Assembly (NCBI RefSeq): GCF_040812395.1
Contig: NZ_JBFNXH010000005.1
Location: 310,001-374,000, forward strand
Direction of reading: 5' to 3'
Source of the DNA: Paenibacillus_E sp040812395
GTDB taxonomy: Bacteria; Bacillota; Bacilli; Paenibacillales; NBRC-103111
DNA length: 64,000 nucleotides
Below are positions 44,783 through 53,615 of the stretch, piece by piece; position 1 is the stretch's first letter; each line of letters starts with the position of its first letter. Under the pieces are notes generated by a model, which was not told where the DNA came from, did not search any database, and worked only from the letters and a program-made list of their open reading frames with translations. The position numbers were made by a program, and so were the translations under genes.

Positions 44783-44969
44783 ACGGAACTACGGTGCGTT
44801 ATCTCTTTGAATTCCCTATTTTTTTACCATGACGAGGAACTATGATGCGTTAAACAGGTACTTGCTAGCGTGAAATCCCAAATTTCTGATGCATAGCGTA
44901 CTGCAGTTCCGCGAAATGCCCATTCAAGCCGATATAACTAGCCATAACGCACCGTAGTTCCGCTAGCCC
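44783..44969. repeat. Interspersed repeat cluster, four degenerate copies in inverted pairs
   Basis: Four copies of a unit like CGGAACTACGGTGCGTTAT: plus-strand copies at about 44783-44803 and 44832-44853, and minus-strand copies at about 44892-44914 and 44942-44964. Spacing within each pair is about 48-50 bases, so the whole block can fold back on itself. Short translations of it (AELRCVM-type) are artefacts of the repeat, not genes. The rest of the 44.4-45.1 kb gap contains only small hairpins (GCGTAC/GTACGC near 44512, ACGCC/GGCGT near 44549). Confidence 0.65.
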
Positions 44970-45079
44970 ACTCATGATAACGTCTTTCAAAGAAACCCAT
45001 GGTTCGATGAACCGCTTACAGTACCATCTCTCCAAACCAAGCTTGCTCCCCTTAAAACAACATATCAATTCTATAACCT

Positions 45080-45110
45080 TAAAAAAGACCCTCCTATTTA
45101 GAGGGTCCTG
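45080..45110 (-). terminator. Terminator of the HD-GYP/LuxR operon
   Basis: GACCCTC/GAGGGTC stem with a 7-base loop, followed on the minus strand by TTTTTTAAG. Confidence 0.85.
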
Positions 45111-45125
45111 GCCGTTCTCCGTTTA

Positions 45126-45410
45126 TTAATTCATGCCCATTGATGTAACTCTACTCGTATCATTAGTAAGTCTCGTAACTAAGAAGGATTGCTGTAAAAT
45201 AAGCGCAAGCAATCTTCGCATAGAGCTGGTACCTATTTTGCTCATAATATTCGCTAGATGAATTTTCACCGTTTTTTCACTAATAAAACAGCTTTCAGCG
45301 ATTTCCCTGTTGGTATACCCATGTGTGGCTAACAAGATAAGAATTTCCGATTCACGATGAGTGAGACCATAATAAGCAGTGAAATGCTGTAGTGCATCAT
45401 CCATACTCAT
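45126..45410 (-). CDS. LuxR/GerE-type DNA-binding protein, HTH domain only
   Basis: 94 residues that consist almost entirely of a LuxR-type helix-turn-helix (GLTHRESEILILLATHGYTNREIAESCFISEKTVKIHLANIMSKIG). There is no receiver or sensor domain, as in GerE. The ATG overlaps the HD-GYP stop (ATGA) with AGGGAG upstream, so both are made together. Target genes are unknown. Confidence 0.88.
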   Translation of the reverse strand: MSMDDALQHFTAYYGLTHRESEILILLATHGYTNREIAESCFISEKTVKIHLANIMSKIGTSSMRRLLALILQQSFLVTRLTNDTSRVTSMGMN

Positions 45411-46420
45411 GCAATAACTCCCTTTATATGAATGTGACGTTCTTTGCTAAGATCAAGGAATGTGTCCTCAATCTTGATCAAGGGATTGGTGTCGTCACTA
45501 GGATTAATGTAAATAACTTCCCCGAAACGTTCGTCTGTTAGCTGAACTCTTCGCCCGATCAAATTGCGGATCATGTTGGCTAGAAAGACGGATACGATAT
45601 TAGGATCCAGTTCACCGAAGTAACCTTTTCTCATGCGGCTAACAACTTCATAGAACGGCATTGCCTCATGATAAGGTCGTTTGGACGACATCGCATGAAA
45701 CACATCGGCAACAGCAACAATCCGACTAATGGGATCAATATGGCCCGACGTTAAACGAAGCGGATATCCGCTGCCATCCTCCCGTTCATGATGCTGTAAA
45801 GCAACCAAAGCAGCCCGATAGCTCAGACCTACAGTATCCTTCAATATGTTATAACCATAAATCGTATGTCGTCTCATTTCTGTGAATTCCGCTTCTGTCA
45901 GCGTGCCTGGCTTCAGCAAAATCTCTTCTGAAATTTGAACTTTACCGACATCGTGCATCGTGGCCGCGAGAGAAACTAATGCAATCTCGCTTTCTCCAAG
46001 CCCTAACCATTTGGCTAGTAATGTCGATAAGATCCCAACACCTATATTATGTTGATGCGTATATTCATCTTTCGCTTTGACCGCTTCAAACAATTGATAT
46101 AAATCGGGGTGGTCGGCAGCTTGCTGCACGATTGGTATTAATTCATTTTTTATTTCAAGCAAAGGGACTTTCTTCCTGGCTTGAATGCGTTCGAATATTT
46201 CCTTCGCATATAGAGACGCTTTCTCTACAAGGAGGCGGGAAGAATCGGGGGCAGACACTCTTTCGGCTTCTGATGTTGTAATAATCTCCACGGCATCAAT
46301 CCGATGCTGCTGAAACAGATTTAAATGATCTTGATCCAGCACAGTTTGGCTAGGAACCAGTACAAGGCCATAACTCGTTGTGACATCATATTTCAAACGC
46401 TTGCCCAATAATTCTCTCAA
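45407..46420 (-). CDS. HD-GYP domain c-di-GMP phosphodiesterase
   Basis: 337 residues from a TTG start (GGGGAG 6 bases upstream). The HD-GYP domain (about 130-300) has HDVGKVQI, HTIYGYNIL, LQHHEREDGSGYP and VADVFHAMSSKRPYHEAM, i.e. the HD and GYP motifs for metal and c-di-GMP are intact. The N-terminal 100 residues resemble the DUF3391-like region seen in other HD-GYP proteins. The C-terminal 50 residues may be a small extra domain. It should hydrolyse c-di-GMP and so act opposite to signals read by the PilZ protein of the exopolysaccharide locus. Confidence 0.9.
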   Translation of the reverse strand: MRELLGKRLKYDVTTSYGLVLVPSQTVLDQDHLNLFQQHRIDAVEIITTSEAERVSAPDSSRLLVEKASLYAKEIFERIQARKKVPLLEIKNELIPIVQQAADHPDLYQLFEAVKAKDEYTHQHNIGVGILSTLLAKWLGLGESEIALVSLAATMHDVGKVQISEEILLKPGTLTEAEFTEMRRHTIYGYNILKDTVGLSYRAALVALQHHEREDGSGYPLRLTSGHIDPISRIVAVADVFHAMSSKRPYHEAMPFYEVVSRMRKGYFGELDPNIVSVFLANMIRNLIGRRVQLTDERFGEVIYINPSDDTNPLIKIEDTFLDLSKERHIHIKGVIA

Positions 46421-46602
46421 TTGTAGCTCCCCATTATTTCAAAATATAACCAATTCAATTATATACGACAAAGTTCTCGACTACTATGGTAATTAATTCC
46501 TGAATTCTACCTATAATAATGGGAAAAATAACCTATTTACAAGATGGCAAAAAGGTTTCAAACGATTATATCGTTTTTCAGCATAAGAAAAACTTGAATA
46601 TT

Positions 46603-46950
46603 CTAGGCGCTTTCTTGGGATGCAGTCGGAGGGATTTGAAGTTCCGTTGATAATTCGTCGGCGCTTTCTGTAGCTGCTGTTTCCTTCTCAGGCTGACGAT
46701 CTCTGGCCTCGATATGAGTAGCATTGTTGCAGTTTACGGATCATTCTGCTGAAGATGCTTCACTAGGGATTCGGTCTGAACCGGTAAATCCACATTGCGT
46801 GCTGAATTCCACGTTTCTTGCCAATCTTTTGACGAGGTCTTTCATCGTTGGAATTCGCTCCATGACACGAACGAACAAAGAAACTAACATTGCAGCATAA
46901 TTTAGCTGTGTCTGTTTTCCGTTTAAGCTCTTTTTAGATACTACTTTCAA
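46603..46950 (-). pseudogene. Transposase N-terminal remnant (IS1182/IS4-like)
   Basis: LFVRVMERIPTMKDLVKRLA and TQCGFTGSDRIPSEAS are typical of the N-terminal part of IS1182-type transposases. The frame breaks at TGA after SSAE, and the following codons (NATHIEARDRQPEKE) still look like the transposase linker. The catalytic part is missing. The remnant ends at the repeat that matches the tRNA-Leu 3' end. Confidence 0.7.
46611..46640. repeat. Candidate attachment site, distal copy of the tRNA-Leu 3' end
   Basis: This 30-base segment matches 52188-52217 at 28 of 30 positions. The other copy covers the last 20 bases of tRNA-Leu plus 10 bases downstream. It marks the far end of a probable 5.6-kb integrated element. 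Confidence 0.6.
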
Positions 46951-47049
46951 GAATGGCGAGTTGTCAATAGCTCAACAAACAAACTGCCGCCTCAAACGAG
47001 ACGACAGTTTCTTTTAGTTTATGGAAAGCTACAAAGCGATCTTGCTACT

Positions 47050-48350
47050 CTAATATACTTCCATTTCCCATAAGGAATAGCCCCACTGCGTTGCACGCAC
47101 AGTACCTGTCATGCGAACATATCTAGCGTTTGTTGCTGCAAAGGAAATGTCATCGATACCGCCGTCACCAGTAGTTGTAGCAAATACTTGCGTCCAATTC
47201 GTGCCATTGGTCGATACTTCGATTTTATAGCTTGAGCCAAATGCAGTCTCCCAGTTCAATAATACACGACTGATGTTCATTGCGGCTCCGAGATCAACAG
47301 CGATCCACTGCGGATCGCTGCTTGCAGATTCCCAGCGAGTACCCGGATTGCCGTCAAACGCAAAGTTTGCTGCTTGCACCGGATTGGCTGAGGAAGTTGC
47401 CGTTTTGTTCAACGCAAGATTCACAGAAGCTGCCGCTGCGATAGCCTGGGATACGGTTGCATCGGAATACCCGGTCGCTTTCACTTCAATCGCATAAGAC
47501 TTGGCTGTCGGAAACAGTGCAGCGTTCAATGTCACTTTACCTGCAGTCACGGTATATTGATTCGCAGCGACTGCTGTACCATCCACCGTTACTGCGTTGA
47601 TCGCGCCTCTCCATGCCGCGTTATCAGTGAACGTAACGTCTATTGGTTGACCGACGTTGTTCAGAGTTGCGTCGGCTGCAAGTGACGGAGGCGTTTGAAT
47701 AACTGCTCCGCTGCCATAGACTTCAAACTCCCAGAGCGAATAACCATAAATCGTTCCGCGCACCGTGCCTGTCATGCGAACATATCTGGCATTCGTTGCC
47801 GTGAACGAAAGATCATCGATACCGCCGTCTCCGGTAGTAGTCGCGTAAACTTGCGACCAATTCGTGCCGTCAGTCGATACTTCGACTTTATAGCTCTTCG
47901 CGTAGGCAGGCTCCCAGTTCAGGACGACGCGATTAACGGATTGGGTCGATCCTAGATCAACAGAGATCCACTGCGGATCGCTGCTTGCAGATTCCCAGCG
48001 AGTACCCGGATTGCCGTCAAACGCAAAGTTTGCTGCTTGAAGCGGATTGGCTGAGGAAGTTGCCGTTTTGTTCAATGCAAGATTCACAGAAGGTGCCGCT
48101 GCGATAGCTTGGGATACGGTTGCATCGGAATACCCGGTCGCTTTCACTGTAATCGCATAAGATTTGGCTATCGGAAACAGTGCAGCGTTCAATGTCAATT
48201 TACCTGCAGTCACGGTATATTGATTCGCAGCGACTGCTGTATCATCCACCGTTACTGCGTTGATCGCGCCCCTCCATGCCGTATTATCGGCGAAAGTTAT
48301 GTCGATCGGTTGCCCCACTGTGTTTTGAGTGCCATCAGCAGTCAATACAG
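47050..48350 (-). repeat. Tandem 663-bp duplication in the 3' part of the GH81 gene
   Basis: Long identical stretches recur at an offset of 663 bases (for example around 47291-47410 and 47954-48073). The unit is exactly 221 codons, an Ig-like plus F5-8C module, so the frame is kept. The near-identity indicates recent duplication or ongoing conversion. Confidence 0.85.
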
Positions 48351-51300
48351 GTGGTGTTCCTAGATTCGTTGTGCTTTGCGGATTCACATTCACTAGTTTG
48401 CCGGCCGGTACTACTGCCGAACCTGTCGTACCCGCACTATTTCTGAAAGTGACTGTGATTGCAGCGCTAGTCGGATTCCATATCAATGCGCTATAAGTTG
48501 TCCCTTTTTTGTACACGGTAGCATTCGCGCCGCCAGTTGCCCATATATCTTTGGTGCGTGTGCCTAGCGTGTTGATACTGTGCAAGAACCAGTACGTGTT
48601 GAACACTTCATTTTGCTGCATTGTAGGCGGGTTAAATTTATTGATTGCGCCCTGCGTATCGCTCAACGCTTGAATCGGTAACGTAATATGATCCCATGAT
48701 GGATCACTTGGTCCGCCGTTATCGGCAATTAGACCGTTGAAAAGCGTTCCGACTTTCGCCGTATCGAAGCCGTACGTTGTCAAGTACTCAGATGTTGGCA
48801 ACCAGTGAATGCCATACACAAATGTTGGACGGCCATCAAAGAAGGTTCCGAAGAAGTTCGTAGTGCCGTAAACTTGGCCAACAGATTTGTGTGTATAACC
48901 TGGCAGCCAGTTGTCTTGGTCGTAGTTGAACCAATATTGCTCTACTGCCTTTTCTTCCGTTGTGAATCCATAAATTCCAGCGTTGCGGTATGCGGTATTG
49001 CCTGTTGCCGTACCCCATAAATATTCGCCTACCCAACCAAATAGCGCTTCGCCTGCAGCTTCTTGGTTATTGCCGCTGTTTACGTTATCGGCATAACCAC
49101 CAGCCCATGAGTGGCCTTCATATGGATCGAAGTTACGGAAGAATGGGAATAGCGGGTCTGTTTTGGACGGATTCGCATAGTCGCGGATCAAGTTGTCGAC
49201 CATGGTTCCATACTTTAATTTGAAGTCCTGATCAAAGTTGGCAAGTACTGCTGATGCGAATACATAATAGCCATACGTAAAATGGTGATCCGTAATGCCG
49301 GAGTTAGCGCCGAATCCACTGTCTCTGTAGATCAGCGTGCCCCAGTCTGAGTTATAATCGAAGTAGTAGCTTTGCTCACCAGCCGTATACGTGTACCAAT
49401 CCGAAAGGATCGTTTTCATCCGGCTTACGAATAAATTTTTGTAATTGTTATCTCCGATTTGATCGGCAATTAATGCGCCCATTGCAAGCGGATGTAATTT
49501 TTTGCCTTGCCAGTATGCATCGGAATTCATCAGATTGGTAGCTGTGTCGGTATCCAGCAGAGCCAAATACTGAAGCAGCGATTGACGTGAATAACCTGCA
49601 TCGCCTGGCTCTGTAAATTGGGGAACGATACCATAGAATTTGTCCACGGTTGTGAAGCTATTCCCTTCGGACACTTTCATCGTTCCACGAATGGATGGAT
49701 AAGAAAGCGCCGTCAAAGGTGTTGTCGTGATTTTCCATTGATGAGGCAATTGCGCTGTTAATGTTACATTCGAGAAACCTGTACGTTTAAGAGCAGTTGT
49801 AAAGTTAAACGTCGTGGAAACTTCGGAAGTCGTGTCATTAAAGTTATAAGACACAGTCGTTCCAGTTACGAATGCATAGCCATGTTGGTAGTAGTAGTTC
49901 AGGTTAGAAACCGCTGGAAGTGTTGCGAGGGACATGTAATTTTGGCCGCCGCCTAATTGCATTTTCAGCTTAGAACCGATTTTGGTGAAAATTGTCCCAG
50001 CTGGTACATTTACGCCATAATATCTTGTCACTTGTGCAGGTGTCGGTGCACCATTCGAATTCGTTACTTGAATACCGATATGATCTGCGGTAAGCGTAGC
50101 ACCGTCGGTTGCAAGAATGGTGTTGTTATTGTCATCGAAGAAACGAGTTGTTGCCGGTAAATATAATTGTGCTGAAGTTGGATCGCGAAATGTGTTGTAC
50201 AGATAAGGCGATCCTTTGACAAAAGTGGTCTTGATCTCAGACGTGCCGTCGCTCAAAGAAGCGTCTGCCGACCAATCGCCATAACCTGTGATTTTGTTAA
50301 CCATGTTGGCTGGATTCATGTTACTCGTTGTGATGTAAATGTCCGGATTGCCATCGGCAGCCTGAACGTTGCCATCTGTGGAAGTAAATCCAGCTCCAGG
50401 ATTAAAAGTACCCAAGCCTTGTTTGGTGTACTTGGATTTGAACGGCAATGTAATGACGCCGTTATCGATTTTATTGATCATAATAGCTTGCCACCAATCA
50501 TTGGAAGGCAGTGGCATATTCACCGTATTCGCTTTGTACTGTGGATATCTTGGTTGTGCAATCGAAATATCGTCTTTGGCATAGCTGCCTTGACCGGCAG
50601 GCACTGTTGTAATTGTTGGCAGCGCTGGGATCGTATATGTCGGTTGTGGATCGCCGGCTACATAGTCATACGCTTGAAATTCAAAGATCGAATACCCAAA
50701 GGTCGTTGCTCGGCTAATGCCCTGCATTCTAACAAAACGACCCGCAGCGTAAATCGGTAAGTTCAATGTTGCGCCGCTTGCGCCATGCATCTCGCGATAC
50801 ACCGTCGTCCAGTTCGTCGCATCATTGGAAACTTGGATGTTATAAATACTGCCCGCTGCTGACTCCCAATTGATGATGACTCGACCGAGCGTATGCACGC
50901 TGCCTAGATCGACATAAATCCACTCGTTATCCGTGTGGTTCGACGACCAGCGAGTTGTTGCATCACCGTCAACAACCAAAGGTGGCAGCGTTGAGTTTGG
51001 CGGCAAATAGTCCGCCACCTCATAGGAGGACGCCGTTACTGGTTTATTCAGGGCAACGTTAGTGCCAAGATGAACCGGTGGCGGATTTACGCCCCCTGTA
51101 CCATAAACTTCAAATTCAAACAATGAAATCCCATACGCTGCGATTGAACGCGCATTGGAAAGTAAACGAATATAACGGCCAGACGCAGTAAGCGTTATCA
51201 AATCAACGCCACCGTCACCCGCAGAATTGGAGTAAACATCCGACCACGTCAATTCGTCATTGGACGTTTGCAGCTTGTAATCCGTGGAATATGCGCCTTC

Positions 51301-51606
51301 CCAACGCAAAGTTACACCTGTAATGCTGGCGTTTGCGCCAAGATCGACATAAATCCATTGATTATCGACGCCCCATGCGCTCTCCCAACGCGTGCTTTGA
51401 TTACTGTCAAAAGCAAGATCCGGCGAGCTGTTGCCATTCGTCGATGACGAATATGCCGGACGATCTTGCGATAATAAATAAGCTCCCGCTGCATTTGCAT
51501 GCGTTGGCGGAATGACGTTCAATAAACTGAACACGATGGCTGCGATCATGGTGTACACAGCGAACGACCTAAGCTTGAAGCTGGCACGAATGCCTCGGTT
51601 TTTCAT
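47050..51606 (-). CDS. Secreted GH81 endo-beta-1,3-glucanase with F5/8C modules
   Basis: 1518 residues. Signal peptide (YTMIAAIVFSLLNVIPPTHANA), two discoidin/F5-8C modules (about 45-170 and 185-320), and a GH81 domain (about 345-1010) with PSNDWWQAIMINK, ITDHHFTYGYYVFASAVL and YEGHSWAGGYADNVNSGNNQEAAGEALFGW. The last block carries the acid residues of the family catalytic site. C-terminal: two units, each an Ig-like DUF1533-type domain (GYSDATVSQ) plus an F5-8C module. It should cut beta-1,3-glucans of fungal or plant walls. GGAGG precedes the ATG. It is the only complete gene in the probable tRNA-Leu island. Confidence 0.9.
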   Translation of the reverse strand: MKNRGIRASFKLRSFAVYTMIAAIVFSLLNVIPPTHANAAGAYLLSQDRPAYSSSTNGNSSPDLAFDSNQSTRWESAWGVDNQWIYVDLGANASITGVTLRWEGAYSTDYKLQTSNDELTWSDVYSNSAGDGGVDLITLTASGRYIRLLSNARSIAAYGISLFEFEVYGTGGVNPPPVHLGTNVALNKPVTASSYEVADYLPPNSTLPPLVVDGDATTRWSSNHTDNEWIYVDLGSVHTLGRVIINWESAAGSIYNIQVSNDATNWTTVYREMHGASGATLNLPIYAAGRFVRMQGISRATTFGYSIFEFQAYDYVAGDPQPTYTIPALPTITTVPAGQGSYAKDDISIAQPRYPQYKANTVNMPLPSNDWWQAIMINKIDNGVITLPFKSKYTKQGLGTFNPGAGFTSTDGNVQAADGNPDIYITTSNMNPANMVNKITGYGDWSADASLSDGTSEIKTTFVKGSPYLYNTFRDPTSAQLYLPATTRFFDDNNNTILATDGATLTADHIGIQVTNSNGAPTPAQVTRYYGVNVPAGTIFTKIGSKLKMQLGGGQNYMSLATLPAVSNLNYYYQHGYAFVTGTTVSYNFNDTTSEVSTTFNFTTALKRTGFSNVTLTAQLPHQWKITTTPLTALSYPSIRGTMKVSEGNSFTTVDKFYGIVPQFTEPGDAGYSRQSLLQYLALLDTDTATNLMNSDAYWQGKKLHPLAMGALIADQIGDNNYKNLFVSRMKTILSDWYTYTAGEQSYYFDYNSDWGTLIYRDSGFGANSGITDHHFTYGYYVFASAVLANFDQDFKLKYGTMVDNLIRDYANPSKTDPLFPFFRNFDPYEGHSWAGGYADNVNSGNNQEAAGEALFGWVGEYLWGTATGNTAYRNAGIYGFTTEEKAVEQYWFNYDQDNWLPGYTHKSVGQVYGTTNFFGTFFDGRPTFVYGIHWLPTSEYLTTYGFDTAKVGTLFNGLIADNGGPSDPSWDHITLPIQALSDTQGAINKFNPPTMQQNEVFNTYWFLHSINTLGTRTKDIWATGGANATVYKKGTTYSALIWNPTSAAITVTFRNSAGTTGSAVVPAGKLVNVNPQSTTNLGTPPVLTADGTQNTVGQPIDITFADNTAWRGAINAVTVDDTAVAANQYTVTAGKLTLNAALFPIAKSYAITVKATGYSDATVSQAIAAAPSVNLALNKTATSSANPLQAANFAFDGNPGTRWESASSDPQWISVDLGSTQSVNRVVLNWEPAYAKSYKVEVSTDGTNWSQVYATTTGDGGIDDLSFTATNARYVRMTGTVRGTIYGYSLWEFEVYGSGAVIQTPPSLAADATLNNVGQPIDVTFTDNAAWRGAINAVTVDGTAVAANQYTVTAGKVTLNAALFPTAKSYAIEVKATGYSDATVSQAIAAAASVNLALNKTATSSANPVQAANFAFDGNPGTRWESASSDPQWIAVDLGAAMNISRVLLNWETAFGSSYKIEVSTNGTNWTQVFATTTGDGGIDDISFAATNARYVRMTGTVRATQWGYSLWEMEVY

Positions 51607-51832
51607 GAAAATCCTCCTTGTAATTTGAGTTCCGGTATTGCATGTACATTGTCTAGATGTAAATCCTACCCACGCTCCCTCCCCTTTTAAAACATTTCGA
51701 AACTACCTCGATTGGAAAGAATCATGAGATAGTACTTAAAATTTATGCTCTAGTCCAAATATTCGCAATTGTACAATTCAACGATTTCGAACACAATAAC
51801 ATGAATCTATAGATGAAACTCAAATTATTACT

Positions 51833-52120
51833 TTGACACACAGAGTAATGTGTGTTGAATTTACTCCATCAGGTAGAAATGATGGCGAGGAATTTGGCCC
51901 ACCTAAGAATGAATCCAGCTTCAGATCGATCACCATTGATGATGATACATTAGATGCTCTCATAGAGCATAGGAAATTCATCACAAAAGAGAAATGGAAT
52001 GCTATGCAGGAAGAGGCAGCCGCAGGACTCGTAAAATACTCTTCCAGAACAAAAAGGCAGCAACCAAAGAAGCGTAAACAACGACTTCTAGGATTGCTGC
52101 CTTTTTACTACCACAGATAA
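51833..52120 (+). pseudogene. Integrase (tyrosine recombinase) fragment beside tRNA-Leu
   Basis: The translated stretch EFGPPKNESSFRSITIDDDT-LDALIEHRKF is the middle of a Tn916/phage-type integrase, between the first catalytic Arg region and the HxxR block. There is no proper start and none of the C-terminal catalytic residues; the end of the frame runs through a terminator hairpin. It is what remains of the integrase that would have used the adjoining tRNA-Leu site. Confidence 0.75.
52051..52106. terminator. Hairpin at the end of the integrase fragment
   Basis: AAAAAGGCAGCAA pairs with TTGCTGCCTTTTT around a loop of about 29 bases, with T-runs on both strands. Confidence 0.65.
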
Positions 52121-52159
52121 AGCTTTTGCTTGAAATCCCCACATGGAGATTGGCGAAAA

Positions 52160-52190
52160 ATGAAAAAAAGCCTTATATATCAAGGCTTTT
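52160..52190 (-). terminator. Terminator of the Glu-Lys-Leu tRNA operon
   Basis: AAGCCTT/AAGGCTT stem with a 7-base loop followed by TTTTTTTC on the minus strand, immediately after tRNA-Leu. Confidence 0.8.
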
Positions 52191-52217
52191 CTCGGGATGC
52201 GGTCGGAGGGATTTGAA
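52188..52217. repeat. Candidate attachment site within tRNA-Leu
   Basis: The tRNA-proximal copy of the 30-base repeat (28/30 match to 46611-46640). It spans the T-arm/acceptor end of tRNA-Leu and its downstream flank, the usual crossover region for tRNA-targeting integrases. Confidence 0.6.
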
Positions 52218-52279
52218 CCCTCACGCCTTGTGAGCGCCACCCCCTCAAGATGGTGTGTCTGCCGTTCCACCACGACCGC
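52198..52279 (-). tRNA. tRNA-Leu (GAG)
   Basis: 82 bases with paired GCGGTCG/CGACCGC acceptor arms, D-arm, anticodon loop TTGAGGG (anticodon GAG), a long variable arm and GGTTCAAATCC T-arm. CCA is not encoded. Third gene of a Glu-Lys-Leu unit. Confidence 0.93.
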
Positions 52280-52319
52280 GCATATGTTTGGAAGAAAAAA
52301 TCTTCCTTAGGGTAGAAAG

Positions 52320-52392
52320 TGAGCCATGAAGGACTCGAACCTTCGACACCCTGATTAAAAGTCAGGTGCTCTACCAACTGAGCTAATGGCTC
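52320..52392 (-). tRNA. tRNA-Lys (TTT)
   Basis: 73 bases, GAGCCAT acceptor, anticodon loop CTTTTAA, T-arm GGTTCGAGTCC. CCA is not encoded. Confidence 0.95.
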
Positions 52393-52414
52393 GCAGCCCA
52401 TATTGGGATAATAA

Positions 52415-52486
52415 TGACCCGTAGGGGACTCGAACCCCTGTTACCTCCGTGAAAGGGAGGTGTCTTAACCACTTGACCAACGGGCC
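52415..52486 (-). tRNA. tRNA-Glu (TTC)
   Basis: 72 bases, GGCCCGT acceptor, anticodon loop CTTTCAC, T-arm GGTTCGAGTCC. First gene of the unit. Confidence 0.95.
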
Positions 52487-52634
52487 ATAATGTCTTCAAA
52501 CCATGCTGCCCGTTTTGACGACAAGTGTTATTATAACGGATAATACAAGGGATGACAAGCACAAATTCTGGAACTTTACTTGGGAAATATGCTATGCTGA
52601 TCACATACTTACGAACAAGAGGTGCAAGCCATCC

Positions 52635-53564
52635 ATGCTCATATATGAGACTATCCACGGCAAAGTCCATGAGGAAGCCATACGTGTTCCAACTCCTGAC
52701 GAAGTTGCTTGGATTCGTTTGGAAAACCCATCCGCTAACGAAGTTAAGCATGTATTAGGCGATCTATTCCACTGTCACCCGCTCCTTGTGGAAGACGCTA
52801 TTAAACTAAATCAACGTCCCAAAATGGATACTTACACAAATCATGTCTTTTTAACTTTCTTTGCCGTCTCCGCGCAGTTGGAGCCCCAGGAAATCGGCAT
52901 CGTCATCGGGAGTAATTTCGTTATCACAGTATATAAAGAAAAGATCCCTTTCCTTGATCAGCTGCACCAAACCTGTCTAGAAGTGGCTCAAAGAATGAAT
53001 CATTCTGGCGCAATTCTCCATGCCATATTGGATCGATGCGTTGACGACTACTCCGTTGTCGTCGATCATTTCGACGACCGTTTGGACGAAATGGAACAAA
53101 GCGTGTATGATAACCCTGTAATCCGGATATCGCGGGATATTTTCCAGATCAAACGCACTCTGCACCAGATTCGGCGTGTAATCGTTGAGGAGAGAATTAC
53201 CCTCTCAGCCATAAGCCATCATTCATTTCCTTACAAACGCATGGAGGACGAAGTATACTTCATAGATATTATCGACCATACCTCGCGAGTCGTCGATTCA
53301 TTAGATATTTTCCGAGAATCACTCACCGGCTTGCTCGAACTGCAGATGAGTATGAAGTCGGACCGAATGAACGAAATTATGAAGACGTTAACGCTATTTA
53401 GCACGATTTTCCTTCCTCTGACATTTATCGTTGGACTCTATGGAATGAATTTCAAAAGCATTCCCGAGCTTAGTTGGGATCACGGTTATTTATATGTTTG
53501 GATGCTGATGATTATCATCGGCGTTGCCATGTGGTACTACTTTAAGCGTAAACGTTGGTTTTAA
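52635..53564 (+). CDS. CorA-family magnesium/divalent cation transporter
   Basis: 309 residues from the ATG at 52635 (AGAGGTG upstream); the frame is open from 52503 through the tRNA flank but that part is not coding-like. A large cytoplasmic domain is followed by two C-terminal membrane helices (TLFSTIFLPLTFIVGLYGMNF and YLYVWMLMIIIGVAMWYYF). The GMN selectivity motif lies at the end of the first helix and the tail is basic (KRKRWF). It acts as a pentameric channel for Mg2+. Confidence 0.93.
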   Translation: MLIYETIHGKVHEEAIRVPTPDEVAWIRLENPSANEVKHVLGDLFHCHPLLVEDAIKLNQRPKMDTYTNHVFLTFFAVSAQLEPQEIGIVIGSNFVITVYKEKIPFLDQLHQTCLEVAQRMNHSGAILHAILDRCVDDYSVVVDHFDDRLDEMEQSVYDNPVIRISRDIFQIKRTLHQIRRVIVEERITLSAISHHSFPYKRMEDEVYFIDIIDHTSRVVDSLDIFRESLTGLLELQMSMKSDRMNEIMKTLTLFSTIFLPLTFIVGLYGMNFKSIPELSWDHGYLYVWMLMIIIGVAMWYYFKRKRWF

Positions 53565-53566
53565 TA

Positions 53567-53612
53567 CAAAGGCACCCCAAGTGATCATATGATCCCTTGG
53601 AGCGCCTTTTGG
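53567..53612. terminator. Bidirectional terminator between corA-like and chemoreceptor genes
   Basis: AAAGGC-CCCAAG-GATCAT pairs with ATGATC-CTTGG-GCCTTTT; a long imperfect stem with A and T ends between convergent genes. Confidence 0.8.
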
Positions 53613-53615
53613 TCA

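Noticed and set aside
44376..45068. Several 60-80-codon frames on both strands
   Set aside because: They translate the inverted and interspersed repeats (AELRCVM-type peptides) and lack ribosome sites.
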